Assembly (NCBI GenBank): GCA_019307665.1
Contig: JAFDJC010000066.1
Span: 1 to 19,261, forward strand
DNA from: Deltaproteobacteria bacterium
Lineage (GTDB): Bacteria > Desulfobacterota > Desulfobacteria > Desulfobacterales > SURF-7
DNA length: 19,261 nt
Direction: 5' to 3'
Position numbers and translations under genes: made by a program. Below the pieces are notes generated by a model. That model had not been told where the DNA came from, searched no databases, and worked only from the letters and a program-made list of their open reading frames with translations. Below are positions 14,489-19,261 of this stretch, one piece after another. Within the stretch, counting starts at the first letter, position 1; each line of letters starts with the position of its first letter.

Positions 14489-15325
14489 CTAATCGAACAG
14501 TTCATCAGCAAAGATTCCTTCTGCAATCTTTGCCACCGGTCCTGTCATGATTATTGAAAAGTCATCATCAATAATGAGCGCAATCTCTCCTCCGGGCATG
14601 TGGACATTTATTTCTTTCTCACACAAACCGAGCCTGTATGCAACCGCACCTGCTGCGGTACTGCTGCTACCCGATGCAAGTGTGTATCCTGCTCCGCGCT
14701 CCCAAATTTCTATCCTGATATTTGATCTGTCAATGATTTCCATAAATTGAACATTTGTTTTGTTCGGAAAACGTGGATCAACCTCTATTTTGGGACCCCA
14801 TTTTTTTGCTTCTTCAGCCAGGGCCTTTTCACGCAGAATAATGCAATGGGGGTTGCCGACGGTGGCTGCACAAAAAACCAATTCCTCTTTGTCCACATGT
14901 ACCGTCTCATTCAGAACTTCCCGGGCAGGTCCCTCTACAGGAATTATTCTACTGTCAAATCTGACCTTGCCCATCTCCACTGTCACTATCTGGCCTCCCT
15001 CATGAACTCTCGAATTTACAACTCCGCCTTTTGTAAATATGGAAAAAACTTCTGTCCCTACCCTGCCGATATCCAAAAGATACCTTGAAAATATTCTTAA
15101 CCCATTACCGCTTTTCTCAGCCTCACTGCCGTCAGGATTAAATATTCTCAGGCCAAAATCCCCTTCATTTGTTTCAAGAGGGCCGAACAAGATACCGTCA
15201 GACCCAACACCGAAATTACGGTGACAAATTTTTCGTATTTGTGATTCAGAAAGCTTACCACCTGTTTCTTCAGGATCAATGACAATATAGTCATTTCCAA
15301 GGCCATGATATTTATAAAATTTCAT
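14489..15325 (-). CDS. dapF: DapF-like epimerase with both catalytic Cys replaced by Ser
   Basis: 278 residues, full length for diaminopimelate epimerase. DapF is a PLP-independent epimerase that interconverts LL- and meso-diaminopimelate using two cysteines as acid and base. The fold signatures are all here: FYKYHGLGNDYIVID at the start, FNPDGSEAE (62-70), VGNPHC (156-161), KTNVQF (189-194), ERGAGYTLA (209-217). The two catalytic positions read SGNGLRIF (S72, codon AGC) and SGSSSTAAG (S218, codon TCG), where active DapF has CGNGxR and CGTGA. The substrate Asn residues (N63, N158, N191) and the ERG pair are kept, so the ligand pocket looks preserved. The Glu of the usual GET motif is Tyr (Y214). 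The ATG at 15325 follows AAAGGA with good spacing. It sits between an NRDE gene and a VIT-like gene, not with lysine genes. It may be a paralogue with a changed reaction; a second, normal dapF would be expected elsewhere. Confidence 0.88.
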   Translation of the reverse strand: MKFYKYHGLGNDYIVIDPEETGGKLSESQIRKICHRNFGVGSDGILFGPLETNEGDFGLRIFNPDGSEAEKSGNGLRIFSRYLLDIGRVGTEVFSIFTKGGVVNSRVHEGGQIVTVEMGKVRFDSRIIPVEGPAREVLNETVHVDKEELVFCAATVGNPHCIILREKALAEEAKKWGPKIEVDPRFPNKTNVQFMEIIDRSNIRIEIWERGAGYTLASGSSSTAAGAVAYRLGLCEKEINVHMPGGEIALIIDDDFSIIMTGPVAKIAEGIFADELFD

Positions 15326-15367
15326 AAACAGTCCTTTTCAGCTTTTATTTTTCTATTTTCCCGTATT

Positions 15368-16135
15368 TTACCTTTCTATTTTCATGGCGACTTCACGTAC
15401 ACTATATTCATTACCTTCATATGTTCGCTCGACAAAAACAACCTCCCCGCTATTCCCGACAAGCAGCACAGACGAACTGCGAGTGCCGTAACCGTAAACC
15501 TCACTTTTAATAAAGATGGGCGACAGGATACGCTCCCATTCCAATCCGACACCGGTATCAGGAAGCTCGATATCAGGAGGGCATGCATGATCAGTCAGGA
15601 CATCCAGCATTCCTTTGGTATCAGGCTGGTCCATTTCAAAAAAAGGCTTTGCCATGGATTTAGCTCGTACCACCTTGGGCCATGGAGTGTCCAGAAACCG
15701 GTTGCTGATACCAAAAAGACCGGGAGGCGGAGATATAATCTCGTTTTGTATATTTGAATAATATAAAAGTCTTTCACCGTCGCCTGCAAGCATGTTAAAT
15801 CCGTTATATCCGCCGCCTGCTAATTTCAATCGATTGAAAAACGTTTCAGCAGAACATTCTTCTGATAAAAAATCGGTGATCAGATTTCCGCGTGAAGGAG
15901 CATCTGTAATCACAGATGACGGATCCCTGTAATTTGTAAGTGCTGCAATTCTGCCCTTTTTTGAAATGCCGAGCCATGTACCGCCGCTTTTCAGATCTCT
16001 TCCTGCAAGTATATCCGGTTTATCCTTCCAAAATCCTAAAGATAGAGTCGGACGCTTATAAAATTCATCCCTGTTTGCAGCAAGAATGATCTGAAAAGAA
16101 GGGTGCTGTTGATAGGCAAAAAGGATAAGGCACAT
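15368..16135 (-). CDS. NRDE / TANGO2 family protein
   Basis: 255 residues, standard for the family. The diagnostic NRDE motif is at AANRDEFYKRPT (about 19-30), following MCLILFAY. Cys2 would become N-terminal after Met removal, as in Ntn-hydrolase-like members. Further family marks are ILAGRDLKSGGTWLGISKKG (about 43-62), ALTNYRDP, SRGNLITDFL, and SSSVLLVG near the C-terminus. Animal TANGO2 is linked to Golgi organisation and to haem or lipid handling; bacterial members have no settled function. The ATG at 16135 has only a weak ribosome site. First gene of a probable three-gene minus-strand operon (42 bases to dapF); divergent from the thiolase gene. Confidence 0.9.
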   Translation of the reverse strand: MCLILFAYQQHPSFQIILAANRDEFYKRPTLSLGFWKDKPDILAGRDLKSGGTWLGISKKGRIAALTNYRDPSSVITDAPSRGNLITDFLSEECSAETFFNRLKLAGGGYNGFNMLAGDGERLLYYSNIQNEIISPPPGLFGISNRFLDTPWPKVVRAKSMAKPFFEMDQPDTKGMLDVLTDHACPPDIELPDTGVGLEWERILSPIFIKSEVYGYGTRSSSVLLVGNSGEVVFVERTYEGNEYSVREVAMKIER

Positions 16136-16235
16136 TTTTCTTGTCGTTGACCTTCAGGTTCAGTTTATGATATTGAATATCTTTTAATTTTTGAGATATC
16201 ACATTTTAAAAATAAATCAATAAAGGAGGCCTCAA

Positions 16236-17522
16236 ATGAAGGAAGCTGTTATTGTCGGAGGTTCCAGAACTGCAATCGGTACTTTTGGCGGTGGATTAAA
16301 GACAGTCCCGGTTGTTGAGCTCGGCTCAATCGTGATGAAAGATGTTTTAAAAAAGCTTGGCCTTAGGCCGGCAGTAAGTGATGCAATGAAAACCGCAGGG
16401 CCGGATGCCCTTAAAGATCAAGGCATTACAGATCTTGAAAAACAATCATATGACTGGGACGATGCATTTAAACCTGTCGCCATTGATGAAGTTATTATGG
16501 GTAATGTTCTCCAGGCTGCCCAGGGACAGAATACGGCGAGGCAGGCAATGATCAAAGCGGGCATACCAAAAGAAACACCTGCGCATACAACCAATAAAAT
16601 TTGTGGTTCAGGTTTAAAGGCGGTTACACTTGCTGCCCAGTCGATTATGACAGGCCAGGCAGACGTTGTAATTGCAGGTGGCCATGAAAATATGAGTTTA
16701 GCGCCCATGGCATTGCCCAAGGCAAGGTGGGGTCACAGGATGGAACTTACCGGCACCGGTGATATATATGACTTAATGGTATTTGACGGCCTTTTTGAAA
16801 TTTTTTACGGCTATCATATGGGCTTAACAGCTGAAAACATAGCTGATCTTTACAGCATATCCCGAAAAGAGCAGGATGAACTCGGGGTTCTAAGTCATAG
16901 CCGGGCAATGAAAGCCATAAAAAGCGGTCTTTTTAAAGATGAAATTACACCGGTTGTCATTAAATCCCGAAAAGGGGAAACCGTTTTTGATACAGATGAA
17001 CGACCCATGGAAACAAATTTGGAAAAGATGTCAAAGCTCAGACCTGCCTTTAAAAAGGATGGGACCGTCACTGCCGGCAATGCTTCAGGCATAAATGACG
17101 CGGCTGCAGCGCTCGTGCTGATGAGTGCTGAAAAAGCTGAAGAATTGGGGCTTGAACCAATAGTTAAAATAAAGGGGTTCAGTTCCGGCGGCCTTGACCC
17201 TGCATATATGGGACTGGGACCTGTTCCGGCAGTGAAAAAAGTTTTACAGCAAACCGGTATGACAATAGATGATATTCAAATGATTGAGCTGAACGAGGCT
17301 TTTGCATCACAGGCCATTGGATGCATGCGTGAGCTCGGCCTTGAAAATGACCGCCCCAATGAACTCGGGAGTGGAATCTCCCTCGGCCATCCCATAGGAT
17401 GTACCGGTGCCCGCCAGGTTGTCTCCGGTATATATCATATGAAACGAATGCAATACACAACCGGCCTTATCACCATGTGTATTGGCGGTGGTATGGGTAT
17501 GGCGATGGTTGTTGAACGATAG
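16236..17522 (+). CDS. Acetyl-CoA C-acetyltransferase (thiolase II family)
   Basis: 428 residues. It condenses two acetyl-CoA, or cleaves acetoacetyl-CoA, in fatty acid or butyrate-type metabolism. The nucleophile is C123 in NKICGSGLKAV; NEAFASQAIG, H385 in GHPIGCTGAR and C415 in CIGGGMGMA complete the active site. It is about 35 residues longer than common thiolases. The extra length is a charged insert at about 44-82 (from PAVSDAMKTAGPDAL to WDDAFKPVAI) just before IDEVIMGNVLQAAQGQN. This looks lineage-specific and does not touch catalytic motifs. A strong ribosome site AAAGGAGG lies at about 16222-16229 before the ATG. It stands alone; an associated 3-hydroxyacyl-CoA dehydrogenase is not in the window. 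Whether the direction is degradative or synthetic cannot be read. Confidence 0.95.
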   Translation: MKEAVIVGGSRTAIGTFGGGLKTVPVVELGSIVMKDVLKKLGLRPAVSDAMKTAGPDALKDQGITDLEKQSYDWDDAFKPVAIDEVIMGNVLQAAQGQNTARQAMIKAGIPKETPAHTTNKICGSGLKAVTLAAQSIMTGQADVVIAGGHENMSLAPMALPKARWGHRMELTGTGDIYDLMVFDGLFEIFYGYHMGLTAENIADLYSISRKEQDELGVLSHSRAMKAIKSGLFKDEITPVVIKSRKGETVFDTDERPMETNLEKMSKLRPAFKKDGTVTAGNASGINDAAAALVLMSAEKAEELGLEPIVKIKGFSSGGLDPAYMGLGPVPAVKKVLQQTGMTIDDIQMIELNEAFASQAIGCMRELGLENDRPNELGSGISLGHPIGCTGARQVVSGIYHMKRMQYTTGLITMCIGGGMGMAMVVER

Positions 17523-17613
17523 AAAAATATACTTAACTTTTAGCTTTACTTGAATACATGTTATTGATAAAAAATTATAGTTTTATTAGATAAATTGGGA
17601 GACAGGCACTATC

Positions 17614-17769
17614 ATGGATATTGGCAGAAAACTAGGGATACTGGTATTTTTTATGGTTCCGGCAATAATCGGAGGTGGAATCGTTTTTCATTTATTCCAC
17701 GATTATACACCGGTTGTGATTTATGAGCTGGCACTTTATTTGATCGCCGGGGCATATATCAGTAAATAA
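17614..17769 (+). CDS. Small two-helix membrane protein, 51 residues
   Basis: The ATG at 17614 follows GGGAGA about a dozen bases upstream and the frame runs 51 codons to TAA. The product has a basic start (MDIGRKLG), a first hydrophobic segment ILVFFMVPAIIGGGIVFHLF (8-27), a short polar turn HDYTPVV, and a second hydrophobic segment (about 36-49) ending AYISK. The ordered charge pattern, ribosome site and membrane-protein composition argue for a real gene. No family is recognised. It lies between the thiolase and AI-2E permease genes on the same strand, 91 bases after the thiolase stop. It could be a small subunit or regulator; function unknown. Confidence 0.6.
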   Translation: MDIGRKLGILVFFMVPAIIGGGIVFHLFHDYTPVVIYELALYLIAGAYISK

Positions 17770-17817
17770 AGCACTCGCCCATCGGACTTTTTAAAATATC
17801 TTTCAATCTGTAACCCC

Positions 17818-17854
17818 TGACACCTGTTTTCTGTTCATCGGAAAATAGGTGTCA
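17818..17854. repeat. Long imperfect inverted repeat between the small ORF and the AI-2E gene
   Basis: TGACACCTGTTTTC (17818-17831) pairs with GAAAATAGGTGTCA (17841-17854) over 14 bases with a single G-U wobble as RNA, around a 9-base loop. The right arm is followed by ACGATTTTAAT, a poor T-tract, so intrinsic termination is possible but not typical. The outer motif TGACACCT/AGGTGTCA resembles palindromes of REP-type mobile repeats. Confidence 0.55.
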
Positions 17855-17928
17855 ACGATTTTAATATTAGCCGGTTCACTTTTAGCTTTTTCAGCTATTT
17901 TTTCTTTGCCGGAACTTGTGGAAACTGA

Positions 17929-19017
17929 ATGGAAACAAAAATATCAAACAACATGATTTTGTGGTTCTTTCTTTGCCTGTTTCTGGTCTCGATTTTTTTT
18001 ATGGGGTGGCTTTTTATGCCATTCTTTTCAATTATTGCACTGGCGGCTGTTGTAACAGGCGTATTTAACCCCGCATACAGGTTTCTGGAAAAAACAGATA
18101 AAGTTAGTCCCGTTTTTGCCGCACTGGCAACATGTGTTTTAATATTTTTCCTGCTTTTTATACCACTTCTCTTTTTTGGCGGTGTCCTTTCCAAAGAAGC
18201 ATATGATCTTTATCTCACAGGAAAAGATATTGTTTCAAGCGGTCAGGTTAAAAGCCTGCTTGAAAAAAGCAGTGTCCTCGACAAGGTTAATATTCTGCTT
18301 TCCAATATTAATATGGAACTGACAATTGATGACCTGAACGAATGGGTTTCAGAACTTGGAAAGTTTATCGGCCTCCTTCTATTTGATCAAGCCAAGGCTC
18401 TCACGGCAAATGTGTTGAACTTTGTCATTAACTTCTTTTTTATGCTGATGGTCGTATTTTTTCTTTTAATGGACGGGCAAAAACTGATTGCATTTCTGAT
18501 TGATCTTTCACCCCTACCCCTGGAAGAAGACGAAAAGCTTGTTCAAAAGTTTAAAGACATGACCGGAGCCATATTAATGGGGAATGGTCTCGGAGGACTA
18601 ATACAAGGGACTGCAGGTGGTATCATTTTTGCGTTGTTCGGGCTTAATTCTCCTTTTCTTTGGGGGGTAGTGATGGTCTTTTTGGCATTCCTTCCCATCA
18701 TCGGAATCGGAGTGGTTTTTTTGCCGGCGGCACTATATCTTTTTCTCAAGGGGAGACTTCTTTCAGCCCTGTTTTTTATCGTTTTTTACGCAATAATGTC
18801 CGGCGGCATCGAGTATATTTTTAAGCCTAAAATTGTCGGTGACAGGGTCAAAATGCATACACTTCTCGTATTTCTAGCGATTATCGGAGGATTAAAACTT
18901 TTTGGGATACTGGGCATCATATTCGGCCCGTTGATTGTTACCGGATTCCTGACCTTAACGGATATTTATAAATCAAATTACCAGAGGATAGTGGAGCCCG
19001 ATAAATTTTCACAATAA
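17929..19017 (+). CDS. AI-2E family (PerM/TqsA-like) permease
   Basis: 362 residues, usual for the family. An integral inner-membrane protein with about eight helices: a first group at about 10-75, a soluble linker (about 80-145, DLYLTGKDIVSSG to LNEWVSEL), and a second group from about 150. The hallmark central region GLGGLIQGTAGGIIFALFGL leading into FLWGVVMVFLAFLPIIGIG (about 222-262) is present, as is the late EYIFKPKIVGDRVKMHTLLVF (about 298-318). Members have been linked to export of autoinducer-2 and to Na+/H+ antiport; the substrate here cannot be read. The ribosome site before the ATG at 17929 is weak. It ends 28 bases before gyrA on the same strand. Confidence 0.9.
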   Translation: METKISNNMILWFFLCLFLVSIFFMGWLFMPFFSIIALAAVVTGVFNPAYRFLEKTDKVSPVFAALATCVLIFFLLFIPLLFFGGVLSKEAYDLYLTGKDIVSSGQVKSLLEKSSVLDKVNILLSNINMELTIDDLNEWVSELGKFIGLLLFDQAKALTANVLNFVINFFFMLMVVFFLLMDGQKLIAFLIDLSPLPLEEDEKLVQKFKDMTGAILMGNGLGGLIQGTAGGIIFALFGLNSPFLWGVVMVFLAFLPIIGIGVVFLPAALYLFLKGRLLSALFFIVFYAIMSGGIEYIFKPKIVGDRVKMHTLLVFLAIIGGLKLFGILGIIFGPLIVTGFLTLTDIYKSNYQRIVEPDKFSQ

Positions 19018-19045
19018 CACATATTGCATAATAGGATGAAATAGA

Positions 19046-19261
19046 ATGTCAGAGACTGCAAAATATACTGAAATAAATATTAACAGCGAGATGAAAAAGT
19101 CTTACCTCGAATATGCCATGAGCGTCATCATCGGACGGGCCCTGCCTGATGTCCGTGACGGCCTGAAGCCTGTACATCGCAGAGTGCTGTTTGCGATGCA
19201 GGAACTTAAAAATGACTGGAATAAACCTTATAAGAAGTCTGCCAGAATCGTCGGTGATGTG
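19046..19261 (+). CDS. gyrA: DNA gyrase subunit A, N-terminal part (cut by window end)
   Basis: 72 codons are present, the rest lies beyond the window. The segment MKKSYLEYAMSVIIGRALPD, then VRDGLKPVHRRVLFAMQEL and KPYKKSARIVGDV, is the start of the gyrase A breakage-reunion domain, ending just before the quinolone-resistance region. The first residues (SETAKYTEININSE) fit GyrA better than ParC. The ATG at 19046 follows AGGA at 19033-19036. It lies directly after the permease gene with no clear terminator between them. Confidence 0.93.
   Translation, partial: MSETAKYTEININSEMKKSYLEYAMSVIIGRALPDVRDGLKPVHRRVLFAMQELKNDWNKPYKKSARIVGDV

Noticed and set aside
15305..15757. 150-codon plus-strand frame opposite the NRDE gene
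   Set aside because: Antisense to a clearly conserved gene; the composition is that of a shadow frame and no domain is visible.
16141..16200. Promoter TTGACC...TATTGA and short palindrome GATATTGAATATC before the thiolase gene
   Set aside because: The -10 match is poor and the palindrome is only five base pairs per arm in very A/T-rich sequence; not distinguishable from chance.

Overview
The window looks like a chromosomal segment of an anaerobic Desulfobacterota (deltaproteobacterial, Desulfobacterales-type sulfate reducer) bacterium. This is inferred from gene content: a DUF134-Mrp pair, a two-subunit indolepyruvate:ferredoxin oxidoreductase with an FrhB-like iron-sulfur flavoprotein, fatty-acid-type crotonase and thiolase genes, and moderate GC content. 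No rRNA, tRNA, CRISPR array, insertion sequence or phage gene was seen. Genes are dense, mostly housekeeping, and arranged in short operons on both strands.

Layout. 1-396 is a non-coding leader with a REP-like hairpin and a promoter for the DUF134 regulator-mrp pair (397-1678, +). A minus-strand operon follows (6612 down to 1688): a broken dienoyl-CoA isomerase-like crotonase, rimO, a polyprenyl diphosphate synthase, a secreted protein of unknown function, and pgsA. truA (+) and a cupin DUF985 gene (-) converge with a 4-base overlap at 7420-7423. A cold-shock gene with an AU-rich leader hairpin follows. Next is a plus-strand run (8499-13914): PAS-like/GGDEF protein, FrhB-like subunit, iorA, iorB, and an exported isoaspartyl methyltransferase. 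A minus-strand trio (16135 down to 13973) encodes an NRDE/TANGO2 protein, a DapF-like protein and a short VIT-like membrane protein. The window ends with a thiolase, a 51-codon membrane protein gene, an AI-2E family permease and the start of gyrA, all on the plus strand.

How the genes work together. The iorAB block should convert aryl-pyruvates from aromatic amino acids to aryl-acyl-CoA, reducing ferredoxin. The FrhB-like subunit is a plausible electron outlet. The GGDEF gene ends 5 bases before this block, so a nucleotide second messenger may be made from the same transcript. rimO, the prenyl synthase and pgsA are general ribosome and membrane functions.

Most notable observations. (1) The GGDEF protein has Ser at the guanine-recognition Asp position (PleD D344) and Val at the N335 position. 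This is the substitution pattern associated with Hypr GGDEF enzymes that make 3',3'-cGAMP. (2) The DapF homologue has Ser in place of both catalytic cysteines while keeping the substrate-binding residues. (3) The crotonase gene carries a short frame-breaking deletion that removes its oxyanion-hole loop and leaves an ATGA stop-start junction. None of these has been tested; each rests on motif reading of this sequence.
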